Shown: one piece after another, positions 1 through 5,953 of the stretch
Numbering within the stretch: position 1 is the first letter of the stretch
Layout of the letters: each line of letters starts with the position of its first letter
Assembly (NCBI GenBank): GCA_003449615.1
Contig: DMHA01000211.1
Span: 1 to 10,840, forward strand
Direction: 5' to 3'
DNA length: 10,840 nt
From: Flavobacterium sp.
Lineage (GTDB): Bacteria; Bacteroidota; Bacteroidia; Flavobacteriales; Flavobacteriaceae
The notes under the pieces: generated by a model
Seen by the model: the letters and a program-made list of their open reading frames with translations, nothing else
The model's database searches: none
Told to the model about the DNA's origin: nothing
Program-made: the position numbers and the translations under genes

Positions 1-117
1 ATTGATTAAACTCAAAGATTTAAGTTCTTTGCCCCAGTTAAAGTACTTTGGAAAGACAATGTGAACCAATGCCAAAGCCATTAATAAAACCCCAATAATT
101 TTAAAGTGTATTTCCAT
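1..117 (-). CDS. small membrane protein, N-terminal part only (runs off the left edge)
   Basis: Thirty-nine codons are visible from an ATG at 117 down to base 1, with no stop inside the window. The peptide starts MEIHFKIIGVLLMALALVHIV, a short polar start followed by a hydrophobic segment at about residues 6-22. It continues FPKYFNWGKELKSLSLIN. The shape fits the first transmembrane helix and first loop of a small membrane protein. The FPKYFNW...LKSLSLIN block resembles an uncharacterised small membrane protein that I recall from Flavobacteriaceae, but I cannot check this here. The ATG lies 6 bases after the stop codon of the 164-residue membrane protein upstream, on the same strand, so the two are probably co-transcribed. 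No Shine-Dalgarno is seen, which is normal for Bacteroidota. Function unknown. Confidence 0.7.
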   Translation of the reverse strand, partial: MEIHFKIIGVLLMALALVHIVFPKYFNWGKELKSLSLIN

Positions 118-123
118 AATTAG

Positions 124-618
124 TTAGCTGAAGCCAATTCTCTTTCTATCAAGTTTGTTCTTTAGAAAAGTTGAAAGTTTCTTTATAATGTAGGCAGCAA
201 CAATTCCAATAATAAGACCGCTAATAAGCCCAATACTACTTCCTAAAATTATTGATTTCATTTGCGACCACCAATGAACAATTCTATTCAAAATCCAGAA
301 TGATAATGCACCAATTACTGCCATTGCAAACGTGGAGAAAAAAATCACAAATGTTCTGAAACCTGTCGTTATTGATTTTTTGTTTAAGCCAACAAGTACT
401 GAAGCGGATAATGCTCCAATAGTAATAAATCCAAATACAATCAACAGCAAAATAATTACAACAAGTATTGCAATTACTAGACTAATGCAAATAAAAATCA
501 GCCCTGATATTAGCATACTGAACAAGAAAAGATTGAACTCTTCGTCCTCTACATTATTCGTTTGTAGTAATAATGGAATAAACTTTAATAAAATTATTGT
601 CATTTGGAATATGTACAT
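124..618 (-). CDS. hypothetical polytopic membrane protein, 164 aa
   Basis: I do not recognise this family. The protein is very hydrophobic. A hydrophobic start at about residues 7-19 is followed by a short acidic stretch (NNVEDEEF, 21-28). Long hydrophobic blocks then sit at about 29-60, 62-77, 88-110 and 121-145, so four or more membrane helices are likely. The tail at 146-164 is basic (KK...KNKLDRKR), which suggests a cytoplasmic C-terminus. An in-frame ATG at residue 6 (base 603) is an alternative start. Codon use and hydrophobicity pattern make it a credible gene, and the opposite-strand reading frame over it is a shadow. It is followed 6 bases later by another small membrane-protein gene. 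A -7-like box at 720-727 could drive both. Function cannot be inferred from the sequence. Confidence 0.72.
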   Translation of the reverse strand: MYIFQMTIILLKFIPLLLQTNNVEDEEFNLFLFSMLISGLIFICISLVIAILVVIILLLIVFGFITIGALSASVLVGLNKKSITTGFRTFVIFFSTFAMAVIGALSFWILNRIVHWWSQMKSIILGSSIGLISGLIIGIVAAYIIKKLSTFLKNKLDRKRIGFS

Positions 619-719
619 TGTGTTCTTTCTGCAGTTTGGTTTTGGGTTTCAGCTAACACGCCTATTTCTAATTTATTCAGTTAGACTATCTAAGGCTTTA
701 TCTTCTTTTTATAGTTTTT

Positions 720-727
720 CAAATATA
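720..727 (-). promoter_or_regulatory. candidate -7 promoter box for the membrane-protein pair
   Basis: The minus strand reads TATATTTG, an exact match to the Bacteroidota -7 consensus TAnnTTTG. A TTTG lies upstream but only 12 bases away, shorter than usual for the -33 box. The start site would be near 713, giving a leader of about 95 nt before the ATG at 618. The region is AT-rich, so chance matches are likely. Confidence 0.3.
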
Positions 728-765
728 TTGTTTTTCTTTCAAAAAAAGGAATTTTTGTGGATTTT

Positions 766-898
766 GCGTGAGGGATAGCAGTGGAAATCCTTTTTCTTTT
801 TTCTTTAAAAATATAAAGATTACTTCACTATTTTTAAATTTTATGTTGTGTTCAGTGAACTCCGTTTGCAACGGATAGCCCGACCCTTGTGGTCACGC
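766..898. repeat. 133-bp intergenic element with inverted ends
   Basis: The left end GCGTGAGGG (766-774) can pair with CCC (884-886) plus TCACGC (893-898), with a 6-base bulge TTGTGG. Near the right end is a perfect hairpin TCCGTT-TGC-AACGGA (861-875), then GACC-CTTGT-GGTC (882-894). The word GGATAGC occurs near both ends (773-779 and 873-879) in the same orientation. From memory, similar GCGT..AGGGATAGCAG... and ...GGATAGCCCGACCC... phrases recur between genes in Flavobacteriaceae. I cannot confirm a copy number from one copy. It sits between the aminotransferase terminator and the membrane-protein operon and has no coding potential. Confidence 0.5.
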
Positions 899-899
899 C

Positions 900-926
900 A
901 AAAAAAAACCCCAAGTTTCCTTGAGG
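900..926 (-). terminator. intrinsic terminator of the aminotransferase gene
   Basis: On the minus strand a 7-bp stem CCTCAAG / CTTGGGG (one G-U pair) closes a GAAA tetraloop and is followed directly by nine T residues (908-900). It starts 24 bases after the aminotransferase stop. This is a classic Rho-independent terminator in the right place and orientation. Confidence 0.88.
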
Positions 927-949
927 CTATACTATAAAATGATATAAAA

Positions 950-2140
950 TTATCCCGCCAAAGCGTCTTTAATTCTTTTTAAAGCTTCGATTAATTGGTC
1001 TTCGCTAGTGGCGTAAGAAAAACGAATACAATCTGGATTTCCGAAAGCGTCTCCTGTTACGGTTGCTACACAAGCTTCGGCCAAAAGATACATCGAAACA
1101 TCATTGGCATCTTTGATTTCAGTTCCTTTCAATGTTTTTCCGAAGAAAGAGGAAACGTCTGGAAACACATAAAACGCACCTTCAGGAACGTTTATTTTGA
1201 TTCCGGGAATTTCCTTCAACAATCCGACCACTAAATCTCTACGGCTTTTGAAAGCAGCGACCATTTCGTGAAGTACACTTGGATCTGCATCAACAGCGGT
1301 AATTGCGGCACGTTGTGCCACAGAATTTGCTCCTGAAGTTACTTGACCTTGAATTTTGGTACAGGCTTTTGCAATAAATTCAGGTCCGCCAATGTAACCT
1401 ATTCTGTAACCCGTCATTGCGAAAGCTTTGGCTAATCCGTTTACGGTTACTGTTTTTTCTAACATTCCCGGAATAGAACCAATGCTGCAAAAAGTTCCAG
1501 AGAAATTGATGTGCTCATAGATTTCGTCTGCTACTACTATTATATTTGGGTATTTTTCTAATACTTTGGACAAAGCGGTCAATTCTTCTCTGTTGTAAAC
1601 CGATCCTGAAGGATTACAAGGAGAACTGAACCACATCATTTTTGTTTTTGGTGTGATAGCAGCTTCCAATTGTGCTGGCGTGATTTTGAAATCAGTTTCT
1701 ACAGAAGTAGGTACTTCTACAGGAACTCCACCTGATAATTTTACGATTTCAAAGTAAGAAACCCAATATGGTGCTGGCAAAATCACTTCGTCGCCGTCGT
1801 TTAGCATTACTTGTGCAATGTTATACAAGGACTGTTTTGCTCCTGTTGAAACTACGATTTGTGATGGTTTGTAATCCAATCCGTTGTCTCTTTTGAATTT
1901 TCTGCAAATGGCTTCTTTTAAGTCTTGGTAACCATCTACAGGAGAATAAGTGCTGTAATTTTCGTCGATAGCTTTTTTAGCAGCTTCTTTGATGAAATCT
2001 GGCGTGTTAAAATCGGGTTCGCCCAAACTCAAACTGATAATATCTTTTCCTTGTGCTTTTAATTCTCTTGCCAATGCCGCCATTGCCAATGTTTGTGAAG
2101 TGGCTAAATTGTTGATTCTGTCTGAAAGCAAATTGTTCAT
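950..2140 (-). CDS. PLP-dependent class I/II aminotransferase, aspartate aminotransferase type
   Basis: A 396-residue protein, the normal length for bacterial I-gamma-type aspartate aminotransferases. It should transfer the amino group between aspartate (or related amino acids) and 2-oxoglutarate in the cytosol. Visible fold-type I landmarks are: the N-terminal SLGEPDF motif (38-44); STGAKQSLYN for cofactor phosphate binding (98-107); PAPYW with the ring-stacking aromatic (122-126); CNPSG with Asn176; VADEIYEH with Asp205 and Tyr208; the Schiff-base lysine Lys238 in NGLAKAFAMTGYRIGY, with Arg246; and Arg373 in CIRFSYA for the substrate carboxylate. All key residues are present. The usual SxxK before the lysine reads NGLAK here. 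Exact substrate preference (aspartate, prephenate or another amino acid) cannot be settled. It lies 45 bp downstream of the desaturase gene and ends in a strong terminator, so it is probably the last gene of that transcript. Confidence 0.93.
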   Translation of the reverse strand: MNNLLSDRINNLATSQTLAMAALARELKAQGKDIISLSLGEPDFNTPDFIKEAAKKAIDENYSTYSPVDGYQDLKEAICRKFKRDNGLDYKPSQIVVSTGAKQSLYNIAQVMLNDGDEVILPAPYWVSYFEIVKLSGGVPVEVPTSVETDFKITPAQLEAAITPKTKMMWFSSPCNPSGSVYNREELTALSKVLEKYPNIIVVADEIYEHINFSGTFCSIGSIPGMLEKTVTVNGLAKAFAMTGYRIGYIGGPEFIAKACTKIQGQVTSGANSVAQRAAITAVDADPSVLHEMVAAFKSRRDLVVGLLKEIPGIKINVPEGAFYVFPDVSSFFGKTLKGTEIKDANDVSMYLLAEACVATVTGDAFGNPDCIRFSYATSEDQLIEALKRIKDALAG

Positions 2141-2185
2141 TAATTGTAATTTTTGGTTTATAAAGTTGGTTGTGATTTGTATATT

Positions 2186-3280
2186 TTAATTCAAAGCGGG
2201 TTTCATTCCCAATTCTTTTAAATGTTTGAAATGGGCAATTACAGCACTTCTGAAAGTTTTATATTCATAGTAAGGCAATGAACATTCCTTAGCTGTTTCT
2301 TTTACGATTTTGGCAATTTTATTGTAGTGAACGTGACTAATATGCGGGAAAATATGATGTTCGATTTGGTGGTTTAAACCTCCTGTGTACCAGTTGACGA
2401 TTTTGTTTTTTGGCGCAAAATTAACGGTAGTAAACAATTGATGAACCGCCCAGGTGTTTTCCATTTCGCCTTCTTCGTTTGGAACTGGATTTGCAGCTTC
2501 GTCAACTACATGTGCCAATTGAAACACAATACTTAATATTAATCCAGCAGTGTAATGCATCAAGAAAAATCCAACCAATACTTTCCACCAAGTGATTCCA
2601 AGTAGTATTGGCAAAACAATCCAAATGGCTATATAAATAAGTTTGGTAATGATTAAAGTCGTCCAAAGAATTTTAGGGCTTTTAGGTTCGCCATAAGACA
2701 ATTTTCTTTTCAGGTAATTTCTCATTTGCTTGAAATCGGTGGTGATTGCCCAATTGAAAGTCAATAAACCATAAAGAAAAACGGCATAATATTGTTGGAA
2801 TTTATGGAATTTTTGCCATTGCGCTTCTTTGGAGAAACGCATAATTCTTCCTGCTTCCAAATCTTCGTCGTGACCAATAATATTCGTGTAAGTATGGTGT
2901 AAAACGTTGTGTTGTACTTGCCAATTGTGAACATTTCCTGCCAAAACATAAATAGTTCCTCCCATAAAATTATTGACCCAGCTTTTAGTAGAGTACGAAC
3001 CGTGATTGGCGTCGTGCATTACGTTCATTCCGATTCCTGCCATTCCAATTCCCATAACAATGGTCAAAAGCAAATGTGCCCAAAATGGCATTGGTAAAGT
3101 GAGTATCAAAAAATAGGGAACCAGAAAAACAGTAAAAAGGATTACCGTTTTCAAATGGATTTTCCAGTTGCCTGTTTTTGGTATGTTGTTTTCTTTGAAG
3201 TAGCTGTTCACCCGAGAGTTAAGCGTTCTAAAGAATTTTAAATTGTCTTGTTTTGCGAATGTTGGAGCGGCGTTATTCAT
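2186..3280 (-). CDS. membrane fatty-acid desaturase (acyl-lipid/acyl-CoA type)
   Basis: A 364-residue integral membrane di-iron enzyme that should introduce a double bond into the acyl chain of a membrane lipid or acyl-CoA. All three histidine boxes are present: HDANH (89-93), HNVLHH (124-129) and HQIEHH (304-309). Hydrophobic helices lie at about 45-62, 67-88, 208-228 and 233-255, before and between the boxes. Gln in the third box (QIEHH) is typical of front-end Delta-5/Delta-6-like desaturases. No cytochrome b5 domain is fused, so electrons must come from a separate donor. Regiospecificity cannot be read from sequence. The ATG at 3280 follows MITE-like element copy A by 13 bases. A good promoter match lies beyond that element at 3508-3515. 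The aminotransferase follows 45 bp downstream. Confidence 0.93.
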   Translation of the reverse strand: MNNAAPTFAKQDNLKFFRTLNSRVNSYFKENNIPKTGNWKIHLKTVILFTVFLVPYFLILTLPMPFWAHLLLTIVMGIGMAGIGMNVMHDANHGSYSTKSWVNNFMGGTIYVLAGNVHNWQVQHNVLHHTYTNIIGHDEDLEAGRIMRFSKEAQWQKFHKFQQYYAVFLYGLLTFNWAITTDFKQMRNYLKRKLSYGEPKSPKILWTTLIITKLIYIAIWIVLPILLGITWWKVLVGFFLMHYTAGLILSIVFQLAHVVDEAANPVPNEEGEMENTWAVHQLFTTVNFAPKNKIVNWYTGGLNHQIEHHIFPHISHVHYNKIAKIVKETAKECSLPYYEYKTFRSAVIAHFKHLKELGMKPALN

Positions 3281-3285
3281 CTTTT

Positions 3286-3500
3286 ATTTTTAAGGTACTA
3301 TCCTCAACTGTGTGGGTGTTTTTTGCCACGAATTTCACGAATTTACAATAATAAAATTATTCTAAAATTAAATTACACCAATTTTATAACAATTTGTGCA
3401 ATTTTCGAGTTAAACAAATTTCTGTAAATTAGTCTAATTTGTGGCTAACTTTTTTTAATAAGTACAAAACCCACACAATTCGGGTTTGAATAATTTTTAA
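3286..3500. mobile_element. MITE-like element, copy A (199 bp plus 8-bp target duplication)
   Basis: The element body is 3294-3492. Its left 24 bases (3294-3317) and right 24 bases (3469-3492) match as inverted repeats at 16/24 positions, with the inner TGTGTGGGT / ACCCACACA perfect. The identical octamer ATTTTTAA abuts both sides (3286-3293 and 3493-3500), as expected for a target-site duplication. An inner hairpin (AATTACACCAATT with an 11/13 partner around TTATAAC) sits in the middle. A and copy B (8273-8499) align along their whole length. Ends are 22/24 (left) and 20/24 (right) identical between the copies. No transposase is encoded, so movement would need an enzyme supplied in trans. 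Copy A looks older and more decayed than B. Confidence 0.82.
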
Positions 3501-3507
3501 TATGGTG

Positions 3508-3533
3508 CAAAGGTAATTATTAAAAATTTTCAA
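3508..3533 (-). promoter_or_regulatory. predicted promoter of the desaturase-aminotransferase transcript
   Basis: The minus strand reads TACCTTTGCACC from 3515, an exact TAnnTTTG -7 box at 3515-3508. A TTG lies upstream at 3533-3531, but the 15-base spacer is shorter than usual. Transcription would start near 3501, so element copy A would form most of a leader of about 220 nt before the ATG at 3280. Confidence 0.5.
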
Positions 3534-3571
3534 TCTGTAAAATTGAGTTAAATATTCAAAACTAAAAACTG

Positions 3572-3579
3572 TACTTTTG
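3572..3579 (+). promoter_or_regulatory. predicted -7 box of rsmG
   Basis: TACTTTTG is an exact match to TAnnTTTG and ends 15 bases before the rsmG ATG at 3595, giving a leader of only about 10 nt. A TTG exists upstream, but 26 bases away, so the -33 element is weak or absent. Confidence 0.45.
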
Positions 3580-3594
3580 TTAAAATTTTAAAAG

Positions 3595-4224
3595 ATGGAA
3601 GAGATTCTAAAGCATTTCCCGAATTTAACTGAACTTCAGAAAGAGCAATTCGCAAAACTGGATTTTTTGTACCACGATTGGAATGCCAAAATCAATGTCA
3701 TTTCCCGAAAAGATATTGACGAATTATATACCAAACACGTTTTACATTCATTAGGAATTGCCAAAATCATACAATTCGAACCTGGAACTTTTGTCTTGGA
3801 CGTGGGAACTGGCGGAGGATTTCCTGGAATTCCGTTGGCGATTCTTTTCCCAGAAACTCGGTTTTATTTGATTGACGTTATTGCTAAAAAAATAAAAGTG
3901 GTTCAGGCTGTCGCCGAAGCTTTGGGACTCAAAAACGTGAAAGCGGAACAATTGCGTGCCGAATTGGTAAAAGGCGATTTCGATTTTATCGTTAGTCGTG
4001 CCGTGACCAATATGCCTGATTTTGTGTCTTGGATAAAAGACAAAATCAAAAAGAAAAGCAAACACGAACTCAGGAACGGAATTCTTTATCTCAAAGGTGG
4101 CGATTTAACCGAGGAATTGGAGAGTTTCCCAAAAGCAACAGAATACAATTTATCTGATTATTTTAAGGGAGAGTTTTTTGAAACGAAGAAAGTGGTGCAT
4201 TTGCCGTTGAAGTTTACGAGTTAG
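3595..4224 (+). CDS. rsmG: 16S rRNA (guanine527-N7)-methyltransferase RsmG (GidB)
   Basis: A 209-residue cytosolic SAM-dependent methyltransferase that methylates N7 of G527 in 16S rRNA, within the 530 loop of the small subunit. The length is normal for the family. Visible features are: the family N-terminal block WNAKINVISRKDIDELYTKH (29-48); the SAM-binding glycine loop VLDVGTGGGFPGIPLAI (67-83); an acidic residue ending the second strand (Asp94 in YLIDVIAKK); and the SRAV motif (134-137). In other bacteria, loss of this enzyme gives low-level streptomycin resistance. The gene is divergent from the desaturase, with a strong -7 match just before the ATG. Its GC content is clearly higher than that of the following HNH gene: hand counts of three 60-base rows give 35-55%, against 20-30%. 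Confidence 0.95.
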   Translation: MEEILKHFPNLTELQKEQFAKLDFLYHDWNAKINVISRKDIDELYTKHVLHSLGIAKIIQFEPGTFVLDVGTGGGFPGIPLAILFPETRFYLIDVIAKKIKVVQAVAEALGLKNVKAEQLRAELVKGDFDFIVSRAVTNMPDFVSWIKDKIKKKSKHELRNGILYLKGGDLTEELESFPKATEYNLSDYFKGEFFETKKVVHLPLKFTS

Positions 4225-4226
4225 GA

Positions 4227-4256
4227 TTGATAAATATAAAACTCATGTATTTTTTG
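4227..4256 (+). promoter_or_regulatory. candidate promoter of the HNH nuclease gene
   Basis: TTG (4227-4229), an 18-base spacer, then TATTTTTTG (4248-4256), one base longer than the TAnnTTTG consensus. It lies in the 58-bp gap after rsmG and 26 bases before the ATG at 4283, so the nuclease may be transcribed independently. Confidence 0.3.
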
Positions 4257-4282
4257 TTGCTCTTAGTATTAAAAATCCATAT

Positions 4283-5182
4283 ATGCATAATTATAAAGAA
4301 ATAATTAAAACTTGGACAAGTAGAAAACCTGCATTGAAATCAATTGAAGGAGATATTTGTGACATTTTTAAGGTTGCAATTGATAATACAATGTTGCCTG
4401 AAAAAAGTTGGTTTGGTTTTCCAACTTCTAGAAATAGTCTAAATATATTATTTGGAAATGTTTATCTGATTGGAATTTTTGGTGATACAATTGAAATAAT
4501 TGTTGACGCTGATTTAGAAAATGAAACTGGCTTTAAAACAAGAGTTGTGAAAAGTTCTATTTCATCAGGAAATTTGTTGTATTGGATTACAACTGACCTA
4601 AAGGATATAAAAGCATTAACAAATAATGAAATAATTTGGGAACATTATAAAATGGCTTCAATTAAGGTTTTAAATTCAATTACTATTAAAAATGTAAGAA
4701 AAGACTGGACAGTTGGAAAAGTGTTATTAAGTGATTTAGATCAAAATAAAACGGCTAAATTAGATTTAAAAATTTATGAAAATATTTTTGATAGAGAAGT
4801 TAAAATCTCAATGAAAGATAGTCGAACTAATAGGATTAAAAGATTAAGCCTTGCAAATAAAAAACCAATTATTACAAATACTACAGTTAAGACTTTCATA
4901 AGAAATCCAGACGTTGTTGCTGAAGTTTTGTACAGAGCAAATGAAGTTTGTGAATATTGTAACACAAAAGCCCCATTTAAAAAAGATAGTGATGGGAAAG
5001 GTTTTTTAGAAGTTCATCACATAATTCCACTTGCTGAAAAAGGAGAAGATACGGTAAAAAATGCAGTAGGTTTGTGTCCAAATTGTCATAGAAAAGCACA
5101 TTTTGGAAAAAAAGATTTTAACATCGAAATACTAAAGAAAATATGTCAAGCAGAATCTAATTTTGCGCTAACCGAAAAATGA
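4283..5182 (+). CDS. HNH endonuclease with McrA-like C-terminal domain
   Basis: A 299-residue protein with a clear zinc-stabilised HNH nuclease domain at about 207-275. RNPDVVAEVLYRA leads into CEYC (Cys223, Cys226), followed by the EVHHI block (His245, His246), Asn260, and CPNCH (Cys265, Cys268, His269). This arrangement matches the HNH domain common in McrA-like 5-methylcytosine-specific restriction proteins and in many uncharacterised nucleases. The first 200 residues show no motif that I recognise. They look like a mixed alpha/beta domain (strands around 54-78) and may sense DNA or another trigger. All metal and catalytic residues are present, so it is probably active. The gene is much more AT-rich than rsmG, which hints at transfer. 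Function in restriction of modified or foreign DNA is inference. Confidence 0.85.
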   Translation: MHNYKEIIKTWTSRKPALKSIEGDICDIFKVAIDNTMLPEKSWFGFPTSRNSLNILFGNVYLIGIFGDTIEIIVDADLENETGFKTRVVKSSISSGNLLYWITTDLKDIKALTNNEIIWEHYKMASIKVLNSITIKNVRKDWTVGKVLLSDLDQNKTAKLDLKIYENIFDREVKISMKDSRTNRIKRLSLANKKPIITNTTVKTFIRNPDVVAEVLYRANEVCEYCNTKAPFKKDSDGKGFLEVHHIIPLAEKGEDTVKNAVGLCPNCHRKAHFGKKDFNIEILKKICQAESNFALTEK

Positions 5183-5289
5183 TAGCGATTTTAGACGAAA
5201 GATTGCTGGAAGATGGAAGTGATTATATTTCCGTTGAAGAGTCTATTCTTCTGCTAAAATCAAAACCCACAAAAACTCAAACTACTTGA
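5179..5289 (+). CDS. possible 36-aa ORF overlapping the HNH stop
   Basis: The HNH stop TGA overlaps an ATG in the arrangement ATGA (5179-5182), typical of translationally coupled genes. The ORF encodes 36 residues starting MIAILDERLLEDGSDYISVE and ending at 5289. A hydrophobic, helix-like stretch ESILLLKSK follows. It has no recognised family. It could be a tiny coupled partner, or a leftover fragment of an older gene disrupted when the HNH gene arrived. Its base composition appears less AT-rich than that of the HNH gene. Low confidence that it is expressed. Confidence 0.3.
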   Translation: MIAILDERLLEDGSDYISVEESILLLKSKPTKTQTT

Positions 5290-5305
5290 ATTCTTACGGG
5301 TTTTG
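5261..5305. terminator. possible shared terminator hairpin between convergent genes
   Basis: CAAAACCC (5261-5268) and GGGTTTTG (5298-5305) form a perfect 8-bp inverted repeat with a 29-base loop. It lies where the HNH gene (plus) and the toxin gene (minus, stop at 5308) converge. The loop is long and there is no clean T-run, so termination activity is uncertain. Confidence 0.3.
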
Positions 5306-5307
5306 TT

Positions 5308-5580
5308 CTAAAACAAATCGCTATGTGTTCCGGTTCTTACAAGGGTTATTAATTTTATGGTTTCGTTTTGTTCCCAAACAAGTAGCCAGTCAGGCTGAAT
5401 GTGGCATTCCCATAAACCCTTATAATTTCCTTTTAATAAATGTGGTTTGTTTATTGGTGGAAGTTTTCCTTCTAAAACAAGTGAAGTTACAACTGAATCT
5501 AGTAATTGCATATTCAAACCCCTCTTCTTTGCAAGTTTTACATCTTTTTTAAATCTCCCTGTTTGTTCTAAATGATACAT
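5308..5580 (-). CDS. type II toxin, YafQ family (RelE/ParE superfamily) mRNA interferase
   Basis: A 90-residue protein with the full YafQ pattern. It has an N-terminal RFKKDVKLAKKRG helix (about 9-21) and the central block LPPINKPHLLKGNYKGLWECHI. Catalytic-type residues are His47, His60, Asp64 (followed by Trp65), His86 and the terminal Phe90, matching the E. coli YafQ set one for one. YafQ toxins cut mRNA on the translating ribosome and are neutralised by a co-expressed antitoxin. I chose ATG at 5580 as the start. It overlaps the antitoxin stop by one base (TGATG), a coupled arrangement. A TTG at 5583 is possible but less likely. All key residues are intact, so the toxin should be active. 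It is convergent with the HNH gene. Confidence 0.9.
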   Translation of the reverse strand: MYHLEQTGRFKKDVKLAKKRGLNMQLLDSVVTSLVLEGKLPPINKPHLLKGNYKGLWECHIQPDWLLVWEQNETIKLITLVRTGTHSDLF

Positions 5581-5786
5581 CAAGAATAAAATTGTTTTCT
5601 TAATTCTTCTAAATTAGTAGGGTATGTATTTCCGGAACGAGCATCATTGATAGCTTTTTCTGTTTCTGTATTGTAACGCTTTTTACTGGACATATTTTCA
5701 ATTTCTACGAAGGGTAAATTTTTTAAATATTCAATTAACGCCTTTGCTTCTTTCTTGTGTTGGTCAATTTTTAGCACTATTTCCAT
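5580..5786 (-). CDS. cognate antitoxin of the YafQ-type toxin
   Basis: A 68-residue acidic/basic mixed protein directly upstream of, and coupled to, the toxin gene, as antitoxins usually are. The N-terminal half (MEIVLKIDQHKKEAKALIEY) could form a strand and a helix for dimerisation or DNA contact. The C-terminal half YNTETEKAINDARSG (38-52) resembles the AI.(E/D)AR.G segment common to Phd/RelB-like antitoxins, which wraps around the toxin. I cannot place it firmly in one family; RelB/DinJ-like or the DUF2683-type proteins of Bacteroidota are candidates. Role is assigned mainly from its partner, size and order. The ATG at 5786 is the only good start. Confidence 0.8.
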   Translation of the reverse strand: MEIVLKIDQHKKEAKALIEYLKNLPFVEIENMSSKKRYNTETEKAINDARSGNTYPTNLEELRKQFYS

Positions 5787-5800
5787 AAATTGCTATTTAT
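5785..5800. promoter_or_regulatory. possible operator palindrome over the antitoxin start
   Basis: ATAAAT-TGCT-ATTTAT is a 6-bp perfect inverted repeat covering the start codon. Type II antitoxins commonly autoregulate by binding such palindromes. The sequence is low complexity, so chance is a serious alternative. Confidence 0.22.
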
Positions 5801-5832
5801 TATTAAAGTTTCCATATAGGCTTATTTTTAAT

Positions 5833-5866
5833 CAAAATTACAAAATATATATTTTTGTTTATACAA
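5833..5866 (-). promoter_or_regulatory. candidate promoter of the toxin-antitoxin operon
   Basis: On the minus strand TTG (5866-5864) is followed after 23 bases by TAATTTTG (5840-5833), an exact -7 consensus. The start would be near 5826, about 40 nt before the antitoxin ATG at 5786. The spacer is at the long end of the usual range. Confidence 0.38.
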
Positions 5867-5953
5867 CTCTCTTGAAAGAACATATTCATTTTCAAAATCC
5901 AAACTTTTATTTTCGCTTCGTATTAGAAACGAATACAACACCAATTGAGAATT

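Noticed and set aside
332..778. 148-codon plus-strand ORF
   Set aside because: It runs antisense to the 164-residue membrane protein and then into the promoter and repeat region; the peptide is low complexity and shows no domain.
5286..5552. 88-codon plus-strand ORF
   Set aside because: Antisense shadow of the YafQ-type toxin, whose residues are fully conserved on the other strand.
5581..5583. TTG as the toxin start
   Set aside because: The ATG one codon later overlaps the antitoxin stop as TGATG, a more usual coupled start, and no conserved residue is lost.
5896..5950. hairpin TTCGT/ACGAA after transketolase as a terminator
   Set aside because: Only a 5-bp stem, and it is followed by purine-rich sequence rather than a T-run on the minus strand.
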